Positions 6,162 through 15,191 of a stretch of 64,000 nucleotides of DNA are shown one piece after another. The first letter of the stretch is position 1, and each line of letters starts with the position of its first letter. Source of the stretch: Bradyrhizobium sp. WBOS07 (lineage in GTDB: Bacteria > Pseudomonadota > Alphaproteobacteria > Rhizobiales > Xanthobacteraceae); assembly GCF_024585165.1 (NCBI RefSeq), contig NZ_CP029008.1, positions 4,030,001-4,094,000 on the forward strand, in the 5' to 3' direction. The translations under genes and the position numbers were made by a program. The notes beneath the pieces are model-generated. The model was not told the DNA's origin. It saw only the letters and a program-made list of their open reading frames with translations, and made no database searches.

Positions 6162-8702
6162 ATGATCGAACAATCCAGCCCGGCCAAGGTTTTGGCCGAG
6201 GCGTTCTGGCAAATGCCAAAGGCCGAGCTTTACCGCGCGCTCGGCTCCGGCCCGGACGGCCTCTCGCAGGGCGAAGCCGCCCGACGGCTAAAGATCCACG
6301 GCGCGAACCGCGCCGACGCCTCACCGGGCCGATCGGCCCTGCGCAAGCTCGGCCAACGTCTGTGGAATCCGCTGATCGCCATGCTCCTGGCGGCTGCGCT
6401 CCTCTCCGGGTTGAGCGGCGATATCGGCAGTTTTGCCATCATCGCCACCGTGCTGTCCCTCTCCATCACGCTCGATATCGTTCAGGAGCACCGTGCCGAG
6501 CTCACCGCCGAAAGGTTGCGGGAATCGGTCGCCATTCAGGCTGACGTCGTCAGGGGCGGCAGGGATGCGACGATTTCGGTGACGGCACTGGTCCCGGGGG
6601 ACGTCGTCAAGCTCCGTATCGGCGATTTGATACCGGCCGACGGCATCGTCCTCGATGCGCAGGATCTGCAGGTCAATGAAGCACTGATGACGGGCGAGCC
6701 GTTTCCGGCCTTCAAGACCGACGCTACCTGCTCCGCTGCATTGCCGGCAGACGCCATCAACGCCCTGTTCGCGGGAACCAGTACCGTCGGCGGCAGGGGC
6801 AGGATGCTGGTCGTGACGACCGGGGGCCGGACGCGCTTCGGCGCGATCGCCTCGGCAATGGCCGCCAACGCACCGCCAACCGCGCTCGAGCAGGGCGTCC
6901 GCAGGCTCGGGCTGCTGATCCTTCGGCTGACGCTCTTCCTCACGCTCTTCGTGCTGATGGCTCATCTCGTCGCGCAACGCAACGCGATGGAGTCCTTCCT
7001 CTTCGCGATCGCGCTCGCCGTCGGCTTGACACCCGAGTTGCTGCCGATGGTGATGACGGTGACCCTCGCCCGCGGCGCCCTGCGCATGGCGAAGCGGAAA
7101 GTCATCGTCAAGCGGTTGTCCGCAATTCACGATCTGGGTGCGATGGACACGCTTTGCGTCGACAAGACCGGCACGCTCACGGAAGCCCGGATCACGCTGC
7201 AGGCGCATGTCGATCCCGAGGATCGGGCCAGCGACCGCGTTCTGAGCTTGGCGCGCTTGAACAGCACATTTCAGGCCGGCATCAGAAGCCCTCTCGACGA
7301 CGCCATCCTGTCGGCAAGCCGCGACGATCGCGATGGCTGGGTCCGGCTTTCGGAAGTCCCGTTCGACTTCGAGCGGCGGTGCCTGTCCGTTCTGGTCGGA
7401 CGCAACGGCGAACAGACGCTGATCGCCAAAGGGGCTCCCGAATCCATCCTTTCTCGCTGCGTGGCCGTAGAAATCGATGGTCTGGCTCATCCGCTCGACG
7501 CCGTCTGGCAACAGAAGATGGCCGACATCCAGGCGCGCTATGCCCGCGACGGCTTCCGGCTTCTTGCCGTCGCCTTCAAGTCCATACCGGCGGGGCAGCA
7601 GACCATTGCCGTCGGCGACGAGACCAATCTGACCATGATCGGCTTTTGTGCCTTCGCCGATCCGCCGAAGCAGGATGCGGCCGCAGCCATCAAGGCGCTC
7701 GGCTCGCTCGGCGTCACCATCAAGATCATTTCCGGCGACCATGGCGCCGTGGTCGCGCACGTGGCGCGATCGGTCGGCCTCAGCGCCGACCGGATCATGA
7801 CCGGTGCCGAGATCTCCGAGCTGACCGATGCCGCGCTCATCGCCCGGGTCGACCATGTCGACCTGTTCGCCCGGATCGATCCCGACCAGAAGCGGCGGAT
7901 CATTGCCGCGCTCAGGCACCGCAATCACGTCGTCGGCTTCATGGGCGATGGCGTCAATGACGCCCCCGCGCTTCACGCCGCACATGTCGGCATATCCGTC
8001 ACGGGCGCGACCGAGGTCGCCCGCGCGGCCGCCGACCTGATCCTGCTGGCGCCCGACCTGTCCGTGCTAGCGGCCGGTGTGCGCGAAGGCCGCAGGACGT
8101 TCGCCAACATCCTGAAATATGTCCGAATGGGAACGAGCTCGAATTTCGGCAACATGCTTTCGATGGCCCTGGCCTCGGTCGTTCTTCCATTCCTGCCGTT
8201 GCTGCCGTTGCAGATCCTGCTGAACAATCTGATCTACGATCTCTCCGAGATCGGCATCCCTTTCGACGACGTCGATCGCGAGGACATTGCGCGGCCGGAA
8301 TCCTGGGACATGACAAGCATCCTTCGCTTCACCATCGTCATGGGAATGGCGTCGTCCCTGTTCGACGCGATTACCTTCGCCGTTCTTCTCAAGCTGTTCG
8401 ATGCGGATGCGCCGATGTTTCAAACCGGCTGGTTCCTGGAATCGATAGCGACCCAGATCCTGGTGATCTTCGTGATCCGGTCTCGCAAGCTGCCGTGGCG
8501 CGCACACCGCCCCCACGCCATCTTGATCGCCACGTCCTTGGGTGCCCTGCTTGCCGGCGTGGCGCTTGCACTCGGCCCATGGCGAGGCGCATTCGGCTTT
8601 ACCGCGCTGCCTGCGGGACTGCTTGCGACGATCATCGCCATCGCCGCGGCCTATCTGATCTCGGCAAGCCTCGCGAAGCGGCTGGCGATCGCAGAGCCTT
8701 GA
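6162..8702 (+). CDS. mgtA: MgtA-type (P3B) magnesium-translocating P-type ATPase
   Basis: An 846-residue P-type ATPase. The actuator TGE lies at about 177-179, the phosphorylation motif DKTGT at 334-338 and the hinge GDGVND at 595-600. The helix-4 sequence AVGLTPELLPMVMTVTLARG and the following KVIVKRLSAI-LGAMD are diagnostic of the MgtA/MgtB Mg2+ importer subgroup rather than Ca2+ or heavy-metal pumps, as is LNNLIYDLSEIGIPFDDVD after the hinge. It imports Mg2+ across the inner membrane. Its promoter carries a FixK-like box, so it is probably induced at low oxygen rather than only by low Mg2+. No riboswitch-like long leader fits: the predicted leader is about 30 bases. Confidence 0.88.
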   Translation: MIEQSSPAKVLAEAFWQMPKAELYRALGSGPDGLSQGEAARRLKIHGANRADASPGRSALRKLGQRLWNPLIAMLLAAALLSGLSGDIGSFAIIATVLSLSITLDIVQEHRAELTAERLRESVAIQADVVRGGRDATISVTALVPGDVVKLRIGDLIPADGIVLDAQDLQVNEALMTGEPFPAFKTDATCSAALPADAINALFAGTSTVGGRGRMLVVTTGGRTRFGAIASAMAANAPPTALEQGVRRLGLLILRLTLFLTLFVLMAHLVAQRNAMESFLFAIALAVGLTPELLPMVMTVTLARGALRMAKRKVIVKRLSAIHDLGAMDTLCVDKTGTLTEARITLQAHVDPEDRASDRVLSLARLNSTFQAGIRSPLDDAILSASRDDRDGWVRLSEVPFDFERRCLSVLVGRNGEQTLIAKGAPESILSRCVAVEIDGLAHPLDAVWQQKMADIQARYARDGFRLLAVAFKSIPAGQQTIAVGDETNLTMIGFCAFADPPKQDAAAAIKALGSLGVTIKIISGDHGAVVAHVARSVGLSADRIMTGAEISELTDAALIARVDHVDLFARIDPDQKRRIIAALRHRNHVVGFMGDGVNDAPALHAAHVGISVTGATEVARAAADLILLAPDLSVLAAGVREGRRTFANILKYVRMGTSSNFGNMLSMALASVVLPFLPLLPLQILLNNLIYDLSEIGIPFDDVDREDIARPESWDMTSILRFTIVMGMASSLFDAITFAVLLKLFDADAPMFQTGWFLESIATQILVIFVIRSRKLPWRAHRPHAILIATSLGALLAGVALALGPWRGAFGFTALPAGLLATIIAIAAAYLISASLAKRLAIAEP

Positions 8703-8786
8703 CACTCGATACGGTCGATTTGGGCTGCTGCCGAGCGCGAGGGCGACAGCTCAATTGGCCATATTCAGCTGGGAAGCAGAGCAACC

Positions 8787-8984
8787 CTACTTTGGCGGCT
8801 GAAGACCCCGAGAGTTGACCCATTCGTCGAGGTGAGCTGCGACGTCGGCTTGGCGAACCTTCGCAAGCAGCTCGTCCCGCTCGCGGCCAGGCTTCAGTCT
8901 GGCGGCACGCTCGCGGAGCTGTTCGGCCCATGCCGAAAGACGGACCTGAAATGATACGGTTTGCTTTATGTGCTGCCGCTTCAC
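8787..8984 (-). CDS. small helical protein of a Bradyrhizobium-type family, unknown function
   Basis: A 65-residue protein ending RQADVAAHLDEWVNSRGLQPPK. The pattern LRERAARLKPGRERDELLAKVRQAD-AHLDEWVNSRGLQPP is familiar from many short alphaproteobacterial proteins that typically carry PGPERDALLRKARQADTAxHLDEWLNSPGLxPP. It is predicted to be two charged helices with no signal peptide. No partner gene is obvious: it lies alone between the P-ATPase and the DUF6894 gene, and no FixK-like box was seen upstream. Confidence 0.7.
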   Translation of the reverse strand: MKRQHIKQTVSFQVRLSAWAEQLRERAARLKPGRERDELLAKVRQADVAAHLDEWVNSRGLQPPK

Positions 8985-9190
8985 AGTGCTTCACCCCTCC
9001 CCAAGCGCCTTCCGTTCAGCACCTGTTGGGCGAGGGGGAGACGAGCACCCCGACCCGGCGCTTAGCCCTAAGCTAGGAGCCGATCGGCTGGCGAGTTTGC
9101 GCCAAGTCAATGCGGGGGCCGAATTCGGCGATGTGCAGCGAGCTAACGGGCTTTGGCAGAGAGAGCAGCGCTACATCCATTTACCGCTGC
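8985..9190. other. intergenic stretch with no recognised gene
   Basis: About 200 bases between two minus-strand small genes. No convincing coding frame, box or strong hairpin was seen. Confidence 0.5.
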
Positions 9191-9409
9191 TCAGGTTGCG
9201 CTCCAATAAATCCGTTCGCGGTGAACTTCGCGGCCGCTCTCGTCGATGATGACGATCTCAAGGTCGGGATGGCCGTTCGGCTTCTCCCGGCGCATCCGGT
9301 CGGCCAGGTCCTTGCTGTGCGCGATGGCGGCACCGTCGCTGACAAGCTCCAATCCGGCTCTATCCCGAACGGGCACGCCGTCCTTCATGTCGAAATAATA
9401 TGTGGGCAT
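9191..9409 (-). CDS. DUF6894-family small protein
   Basis: A 72-residue protein beginning MPTYYFDMKDGVPVRDRAGLEL and containing a central -AIAHSKDLADRMR- helix and an EIVIIDESGREVHRERI ending. This is the layout of the short DUF6894 proteins common in Rhizobiales (Y-FD-DG-DxxGxEL, then an Ala-rich helix and a strand pair). Met at 9409 is preferred over 9433 because it matches the family N-terminus. Function is not known. A perfect FixK/FNR palindrome with a TATGAT -10 lies upstream, so it is likely a low-oxygen-induced protein. Confidence 0.75.
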   Translation of the reverse strand: MPTYYFDMKDGVPVRDRAGLELVSDGAAIAHSKDLADRMRREKPNGHPDLEIVIIDESGREVHRERIYWSAT

Positions 9410-9513
9410 GAACTCATTTTCCGCGTTCCACACGCGGCTCTCTTGACGTCATCGTCCCGAAAAAACGGGAGCTGCCGAGGCCCGGGGGCGGCCGCAGCGA
9501 GCTGGAAAATCGC

Positions 9514-9554
9514 ATCATAGTGCGTCTGGCGGGTCAGATCTTGACCCGGATCAA
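9514..9554 (-). promoter_or_regulatory. perfect FixK/FNR-type promoter of the DUF6894 gene
   Basis: TTGACCCGGATCAA (9541-9554) is a perfect TTGA-N6-TCAA box. TATGAT (minus strand, 9519-9514) begins 21 bp from it, giving a predicted start near 9506, roughly 97 bases before the chosen ATG. Confidence 0.75.
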
Positions 9555-9629
9555 CCCGGGAAAATCAGGCTGTCCCCCGAAGCCCCGCCCCTTCTGGCGG
9601 CATCATGGCGCTGCCGGCGCCCAGCGCCG

Positions 9630-11474
9630 TCATGCGGCAACCGGCTCGCTTTCGCCGCTGCGTTTGCCGCGCAATGGCGCAAACTGCTCCGACGTAACCG
9701 TTTCGTTTGCGATCAACAGGTCGACGCCGGCATCGAGGTCTGCCCGCCTTTGCTGGAGGATGTCGCGGGCACGGCGGTCTCCCTCCTCGATCAGGTTGCG
9801 GACGGCGAGATCGATCTCGCGCCCGGTCGCCTCGGCGGCGCCGGCGATCTTGTCCTGGGCCGCGCCGAGAAAGGCCTGCGGCTTGGGTGCGTAAGTGCGT
9901 TGCCCCACCGTCTCGTCCATGCCGTACTTGGTCACCATCTCGATCGCGACTTCGGTCGCACGCTGAAGGTCGTCGGCGGCGCCGGTCGAGATCGCCCCGT
10001 CGAAGATCAGACGCTCCGACGCGCGCCCGCCCATCAGCACCGCAATGCGGTTCTTCAGCTCCTCGACGGTCAGCAGGAACCGGTCCTCGGTCGGTCGCTG
10101 GATGGTGTAGCCCAGCGCACCGATCCCGCGCGGGATGATCGAGACCTTCTGCACGGGGTCGACGCCGGGCAGGCTGGCGGCGACAAGGGCATGGCCCATC
10201 TCGTGATAGGCAACCCTGCGCCGTTCGTCCTTGCTCAACACCCTGCTCTTCTTCTCGATTCCGGCCACGATCCGCTCGATCGCCGTGACGAAATCGTCGA
10301 ACGTGACCTCGTCTCCGCTCCGCCTGGTCGCCGCGATTGCGGCTTCGTTGATCAGGTTCGCAAGGTCTGCCCCGGTAAATCCGGTCGTGAGACCCGCCAC
10401 CTTGTCGAGGTCGACGTCGCTGCTCATGCGGATCTTGTGGGCATGCACCTTCAGGATCGCAACGCGTCCGTTCTTGTCCGGCCGGTCGACCAGGACCTGC
10501 CGGTCGAACCGACCTGCACGCAGCAGCGCGGGGTCGAGGATCTCCGGGCGGTTGGTGGCCGCCAGCAGAATGACGCCGGCGCTCGGATCAAAACCGTCGA
10601 GCTCGGACAGCAGCTGATTGAGCGTCTGCTCCTTCTCGTCGTAGCCGCCGAACGACAGCGGCCCGCGGCTGCGGCCGAGTGCGTCGAGCTCGTCGACGAA
10701 GATGATGCATGGTGCGGCCTTGCGGGCCTGCTCGAACAGATCCCGAACCCGCGCCGCGCCGACGCCGACGAACATCTCCACGAATTCCGAGCCGGAGATC
10801 GAGAAGAACGGGACACCGGCCTCTCCCGCCACCGCGCGGGCCAGCAGGGTCTTTCCCGTTCCCGGCGGTCCGACCAGCAGGATACCCTTGGGGACGTGCG
10901 CGCCCAAGCGACCATAGCTCTTGGGATCCCTGAGGAACGACACCACTTCCTGGAGCTCGAACTTCGCTTCGTCCACGCCGGCGACGTCCGCGAAGGTGAC
11001 CTTGATGTCTTTCTCGACGTAAACCTTCGCGCGGGACTTGCCGATTGCCATCAGCCCGCCCAGGCCCTGGCCGCCGCCCATGGAGCGGCCGATCCAGAGC
11101 CAGATCACGAAGAAGGCGATGACCGGAAAAATCCAGGACAGCAAGGTCTGCAACGCGCCGCCGCCGGGGACGCCGGTCACGCTGGCGCCCTTTGCCGCGA
11201 GCTTCTCGGCCAGGGCCATATCGACCCGCGCGGTCACGAAGGCGGACTTGCCGCTCGGGAGCGGCTCCTTCAATTTGCCTTGAATCGTATCCGGGCCGAC
11301 GGACACCTCGGCGATCTTGTCCTGGGCGAGCAGCTGCTCGAATTGGCTGTAGGGAATGGTTTCGATCGTATTGTAGGTCGACAGGCCGAATTGCAGCATG
11401 GCGAGCAGCATGCCGCCGGCCAGGATGGCGGCCATTGCGATGCCCTGCTTCCGTGAAACTCGATCGGACTCCAC
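9630..11474 (-). CDS. ftsH: FtsH-type ATP-dependent zinc metalloprotease
   Basis: A 614-residue membrane AAA+ protease. It has an N-terminal helix (about 12-32), a periplasmic segment, a second helix (about 110-130), Walker A GPPGTGKT at 202-209, Walker B IIFVDE at 257-262, a second region of homology around 308-325 and the zinc site HEMGH at 424-428. FtsH degrades misfolded membrane proteins and selected regulators. The C-terminus is short and lacks the long tail of many housekeeping FtsH proteins, and the gene is isolated from the usual tilS neighbourhood, so it may be an extra copy. A perfect FixK/FNR box upstream suggests induction at low oxygen. Confidence 0.92.
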   Translation of the reverse strand: MESDRVSRKQGIAMAAILAGGMLLAMLQFGLSTYNTIETIPYSQFEQLLAQDKIAEVSVGPDTIQGKLKEPLPSGKSAFVTARVDMALAEKLAAKGASVTGVPGGGALQTLLSWIFPVIAFFVIWLWIGRSMGGGQGLGGLMAIGKSRAKVYVEKDIKVTFADVAGVDEAKFELQEVVSFLRDPKSYGRLGAHVPKGILLVGPPGTGKTLLARAVAGEAGVPFFSISGSEFVEMFVGVGAARVRDLFEQARKAAPCIIFVDELDALGRSRGPLSFGGYDEKEQTLNQLLSELDGFDPSAGVILLAATNRPEILDPALLRAGRFDRQVLVDRPDKNGRVAILKVHAHKIRMSSDVDLDKVAGLTTGFTGADLANLINEAAIAATRRSGDEVTFDDFVTAIERIVAGIEKKSRVLSKDERRRVAYHEMGHALVAASLPGVDPVQKVSIIPRGIGALGYTIQRPTEDRFLLTVEELKNRIAVLMGGRASERLIFDGAISTGAADDLQRATEVAIEMVTKYGMDETVGQRTYAPKPQAFLGAAQDKIAGAAEATGREIDLAVRNLIEEGDRRARDILQQRRADLDAGVDLLIANETVTSEQFAPLRGKRSGESEPVAA

Positions 11475-11508
11475 CCTGCTTCTCCCATCGCCGTCGTCTG
11501 CGGTGCGA

Positions 11509-11549
11509 ACGGTAACGGAGAGCGGCGGCTGCCGCTTGATTCAGCTCAA
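11509..11549 (-). promoter_or_regulatory. perfect FixK/FNR-type promoter of ftsH
   Basis: TTGATTCAGCTCAA (11536-11549) is TTGA-N6-TCAA. A TACCGT -10-like hexamer (minus strand, 11514-11509) follows 21 bp away. Predicted start near 11501, 27 bases before the ATG. Confidence 0.72.
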
Positions 11550-11611
11550 CGTCGGGGGAGTCCAGCCGCCGACCGCCGTCGTCCGGTCGAGCCAGATCTG
11601 GCCTCTCCTTC

Positions 11612-12334
11612 CTAGGGACGCAGATCCATGTCGATCCGCACGAAGTCGCCGCGATAGGTGACCTCGCCGAGATAGATCACGGTACGGTCCGCGGTCGTGA
11701 AGATGCGGCGGACCTCGGCCACCGGCGAATTCAGCGGCACGCGCAGCAGCCGCGCCGCCTCGATATCCGCGGTGCCGATCGTCAGGGTCTGGCGCGCGCT
11801 GGCGATGGCGGGATCCCTGAGATCGTTGAGGATCGGGATCACGGTCTCGTTGCGAAAACGCTTCGGCGACCTGCGGAAAATCTTCTCGTCGAGATAGATG
11901 GAGATGACGCAGTAAGGCTGCTTCTGCCGCGAATGCAGCCGGCGCATGAAAACGTATTTTTCCGCCGGCTTGCCGTCCCCGGGAAGCAGCGGGGCATTGC
12001 TGCGGCTTTCCGAGATGTTGATGATCTCGGGCGAGGTGTCGCGGTACATGTCGGCAAGATCGGACAGCGTGGTCTCGACCTTGAGCCAGCGATCCTGCCG
12101 CACGGTTCCCGTGACGAAGGTGCCGCGGCCCTGCTGCGCCTCGATCACACCGTCGCGTGCGAGCAGCTCCACCGCCTGCCTGATCGTGACGCGCGACACA
12201 CCGAATTCGGCGGCCAGCTCCTCGTTGGCCGGCAGCCGAAAACCCTGGGTCCAGACGCCGCGTGCGATCCGCTGCCGGAAGATGTCGGCGATCTGCGCGT
12301 ATTTGGGGACGTGACTATCGGAACTCAATTCCAT
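11612..12334 (-). CDS. GntR-family (HutC/UTRA) transcriptional regulator
   Basis: A 240-residue regulator. Residues 1-75 form a GntR winged helix (KYAQIADIFRQRIARGVW, then LAAEFGVSRVTIRQAVELL and a QGRGTFV wing), and the C-terminal part is a UTRA effector domain ending in YRGDFVRIDMDLRP. UTRA regulators sense small metabolites, often sugars or amino acid derivatives. It lies 28 bases after the GMC oxidoreductase gene on the same strand and is probably the last gene of that operon. A GTCAT-N12-ATGAC inverted repeat upstream of the operon and of the divergent transporter is a candidate target. Confidence 0.85.
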   Translation of the reverse strand: MELSSDSHVPKYAQIADIFRQRIARGVWTQGFRLPANEELAAEFGVSRVTIRQAVELLARDGVIEAQQGRGTFVTGTVRQDRWLKVETTLSDLADMYRDTSPEIINISESRSNAPLLPGDGKPAEKYVFMRRLHSRQKQPYCVISIYLDEKIFRRSPKRFRNETVIPILNDLRDPAIASARQTLTIGTADIEAARLLRVPLNSPVAEVRRIFTTADRTVIYLGEVTYRGDFVRIDMDLRP

Positions 12335-12362
12335 CTCGCCCTCCGGAATTCAGGCCGCGCGA

Positions 12363-13958
12363 TCAAGCCATGACCAGCGCGGCGCCCCGTTCGCCGATCA
12401 TCAGGCTGGTCGCATTCGTGTTGGCCGAGGTGATCTGCGGCATCACGGAGGCGTCGATCACGCGCAGGCGCTCGACGCCGCGCACCCGCAGCTGCGGGTC
12501 GAGCACGGCCTGCGCGTCCCGCCCCATGCGGCAGGTCCCGACGCAGTGAAACACCGTGCCTCCCGTGTTGCGCGCAAAATCCCACAGCCCGGCATCATCC
12601 CTTGCCGCTTCGCCCGGCACCATCTCGACATCCCAGAGCGGGCGAAAGGCCTTCTGCTGATAAATCTCGCGCAGAATCTTCAGACCCGCAACGATGGTCT
12701 TGCGATCGATCTCTTCGGCGAAATAATTCGGCACGATGCGCGGCTGCTCGAACGGGTCAATCGAGCTGATCGCAAGCTGTCCGCGCGACTTGCCATGGCA
12801 CTGCCAGACCGAGGCGGTGAAGCCGGAATAGAGGTGCAGGGGCTCGCCGGGCTTGTCGACCGAGAGCGGCATCACGTTGAACTGCACATCCGGCCTTCCG
12901 CCAACCGCGTATTCCGTGCAGGCTGCGCCGCCCACCTGCCCCGCCCCGACCGTCAATGGACCCCTGCCTGCCAGCATCCACTCCAGCCCCATCTTCGCCA
13001 GCGCGACGGGATTGCGGATCTGATCGTTGAGCGAGATTCGCTCCTTCAAACGGACGATCAGCCGGGCCTGATAATGGTCCTGGAGATTGGCGCCGACCTC
13101 AGGAGAATCGGCAATTACGGGAATGCCGAGCTTGCGCAGCAGTTCGGCCGGACCGACGCCAGAAAGCTGGAGGATCTGCGGGGATTGCAGCGCGCCGCCG
13201 GACAGGATGATCTCACGATCGGCCGTCGCGCTGTGGACCTGTCCGTTGCTGATCCACTCGACGCCGGTCGCGACGCGACCATTGAAAATGACCCTGCTGA
13301 CCTGCGCATGGGTGATGATGGTGAGATTGGGACGGCCGGCGATGGGGCGCAGAAACGCAGAGGCGGAGCTGGTCCGCCAGTGCCGGCCGATGCCGAGCTG
13401 GTAGGTGCCGACGCCCAGCGTCGTGGCGCCGTTGAAGTCGGGATTGCGCGGCAGGCCGAACTCTACACCCGCCTCGACCCAGGCCTTCGATGCCGGATTG
13501 TCGTTGCGGAGATCGGAGACCTCGAACTCGCCGAGGCCGCCGTGAAACTGGCTCTCGCCGCCGCGATAGCGTTCGTAACGCCGAAAATACGGCAGGAGCT
13601 CGCGATAGCTCCAGCCGTCCGCACCGAGGCGCTCCCAATCGTCAAAGTCCTCGTGCTGGCCCCGGATGAAGATCAGGCCGTTGATCGACGAGGAGCCGCC
13701 GAGCACGCGGCCGCGCGGCCAGACAATGGCGCGGCCGCCGCTCCCTTCCGAGGGCTCGGTCCTGAACAGGCGCGAGAATCGCTCGTTGTAGATAGTCCGG
13801 TAGTAGCCGACCGGAAGTTTCAGCCAGAAATTCCGGTCCGCTCCGCCGGCCTCCAGCAACAGAACACGGCAGGACGGATCGGCCGACAACCGGTTCGCAA
13901 CGACGCAGCCGGCCGAGCCCGCGCCGACGATGATGTAGTCGTAGCCGCGAGCTGGCAT
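12363..13958 (-). CDS. GMC-family FAD oxidoreductase (choline dehydrogenase-like)
   Basis: A 531-residue flavoprotein with an N-terminal FAD fold (DYIIVGAGSAGCVVANRLS), the GMC signature WPRGRVLGGSSSING and a C-terminal FHCVGTCRMG carrying the active-site histidine, ending with VMPQITSANTNATSLMIGERGA. GMC enzymes oxidise alcohols, including choline, polyols and aryl alcohols. The start codon overlaps the stop of the enolase-superfamily gene by one base. The divergent ABC transporter and neighbouring dehydratase suggest a polyhydroxylated or sugar-acid-like substrate, but this is inference. Confidence 0.87.
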   Translation of the reverse strand: MPARGYDYIIVGAGSAGCVVANRLSADPSCRVLLLEAGGADRNFWLKLPVGYYRTIYNERFSRLFRTEPSEGSGGRAIVWPRGRVLGGSSSINGLIFIRGQHEDFDDWERLGADGWSYRELLPYFRRYERYRGGESQFHGGLGEFEVSDLRNDNPASKAWVEAGVEFGLPRNPDFNGATTLGVGTYQLGIGRHWRTSSASAFLRPIAGRPNLTIITHAQVSRVIFNGRVATGVEWISNGQVHSATADREIILSGGALQSPQILQLSGVGPAELLRKLGIPVIADSPEVGANLQDHYQARLIVRLKERISLNDQIRNPVALAKMGLEWMLAGRGPLTVGAGQVGGAACTEYAVGGRPDVQFNVMPLSVDKPGEPLHLYSGFTASVWQCHGKSRGQLAISSIDPFEQPRIVPNYFAEEIDRKTIVAGLKILREIYQQKAFRPLWDVEMVPGEAARDDAGLWDFARNTGGTVFHCVGTCRMGRDAQAVLDPQLRVRGVERLRVIDASVMPQITSANTNATSLMIGERGAALVMA

Positions 13959-15085
13959 CAGATTGTCCGGTATTGCGCGATGGAAGCGAGATCGGGCGTG
14001 ATGCCAAGACCCGCCTCGTCACCGAGCTCGATCATGCCGTCGCGGACATCGAGCACCGGACCGCAGAAGCGATCGCGCAGCGGGTTTTCGTTGCAGTCGA
14101 CTTCGAGCAGCCCGTCGCCACCGACGCCGGCGAGAAGATGCGCGGATGCCAGAAGACCGATGCCGGCGCCAAGATAGTGCGGACAGAACATCTTTCCCGA
14201 CGCCAGGATGTCGCGGGCAATGCTGGTGCAGGCCGACAGCCCGCCCCATTTGGCGATGTCGGGCTGGACGACGCGGAGAATCGGCTCACCCAGCACCTCG
14301 GCAAAGCCGGCGTGGCTGGCAATGTTCTCGCCGGCTGCGAGCGGAAAGCGAATGGCCTCGTACAGCTGTTGCCATTCTTGCCGCGGACGATCAGCACGGA
14401 TCGGCTCCTCGAGCCAGGCAAGACCGAAGCGCTCGAGCGGAGGCGCAAGTTCCAGCGCCTGCGCAATGGTCCAGCCCTGGTTCACGTCGGCCGCGAGCAG
14501 CCCCTCGCCGACGAGACGGCGCAGCGCGCCGAGATTGGCGCGGTCAGTTGCCGGATCGAAGCCGATCTTCAGCTTCAACGCGCGGTATCCGCGGCCAAGG
14601 GCCGCTTCAGCCGTCCGCTCGGACCCGACCGGATTGATGCCACTGGCGTAGACCTTGATCTTGCGCTTGGCGCCGCCGAGCAGCGTCCACAACGCAACAT
14701 TCCGGCGGCGCGCGTAGAGATCCCAGACCGCGAGATCGATGCCGGCGATCGACTGCGCAAACGGGCCGGCCTCTCCGGACTGCAGCGCCAGCACCGAGGT
14801 TCCCTGCGTCAGGCGTTCGAACGCGGCAGAGGGCTCGGGCGCATTGAATCCGATCAAAGCCGGCGCAAGCACCTCGTTGACGAGCCGGACACGATGCTCG
14901 GCACCGGGTGCAGGAAAATTGCACCACACTTCGCCCCAGCCGATGTTTCCGTCGGTGTCTTCAACGCGGACGAAAACAGCAGGCCGATCCGCCATCCGCC
15001 CAAAGGACGTGATGACCGGCGTGGTCAGCGGGTAGCGATAGCCAAAGGCCTGGACGCTTCGGATGGTGAATGGCGGGGAAGTCAT
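13958..15085 (-). CDS. mandelate racemase/muconate lactonizing enzyme-family protein
   Basis: A 375-residue enolase-superfamily protein. The first 120 residues form the capping domain, and the barrel carries the catalytic KxK motif (LKLKIG), metal ligands in ADVNQGW, WLEEPI and AAGENI, and a late His in FCPHYLG. Members abstract a proton next to a carboxylate, as racemases, cycloisomerases or acid-sugar dehydratases. The family letters do not fix the substrate. It is first in an operon with the GMC oxidoreductase and GntR regulator and faces a divergent ABC transporter across about 105 bases. Confidence 0.86.
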   Translation of the reverse strand: MTSPPFTIRSVQAFGYRYPLTTPVITSFGRMADRPAVFVRVEDTDGNIGWGEVWCNFPAPGAEHRVRLVNEVLAPALIGFNAPEPSAAFERLTQGTSVLALQSGEAGPFAQSIAGIDLAVWDLYARRRNVALWTLLGGAKRKIKVYASGINPVGSERTAEAALGRGYRALKLKIGFDPATDRANLGALRRLVGEGLLAADVNQGWTIAQALELAPPLERFGLAWLEEPIRADRPRQEWQQLYEAIRFPLAAGENIASHAGFAEVLGEPILRVVQPDIAKWGGLSACTSIARDILASGKMFCPHYLGAGIGLLASAHLLAGVGGDGLLEVDCNENPLRDRFCGPVLDVRDGMIELGDEAGLGITPDLASIAQYRTI

Positions 15086-15130
15086 GCGGGAAAGCCTGCG
15101 ACGCCTCCGATCAAAGGCACCACTTGTACG

Positions 15131-15152
15131 GTCATCCTATTTATAATATGAC
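15131..15152. promoter_or_regulatory. candidate GntR/UTRA operator
   Basis: Inverted repeat GTCAT-N12-ATGAC around an AT-rich core (CCTATTTATAAT) between divergent operons. It is placed where the regulator encoded in the left operon could control both sides. Only five-base arms, so tentative. Confidence 0.4.
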
Positions 15153-15191
15153 TTCCGAAAACATCAATCGCAATCTGGGCGGACGCGTCGA

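Noticed and set aside
9750..11456. 568-codon open frame antisense to ftsH
   Set aside because: Mirror of FtsH codons, low-complexity Arg/Gly/His composition, no homology recognised.
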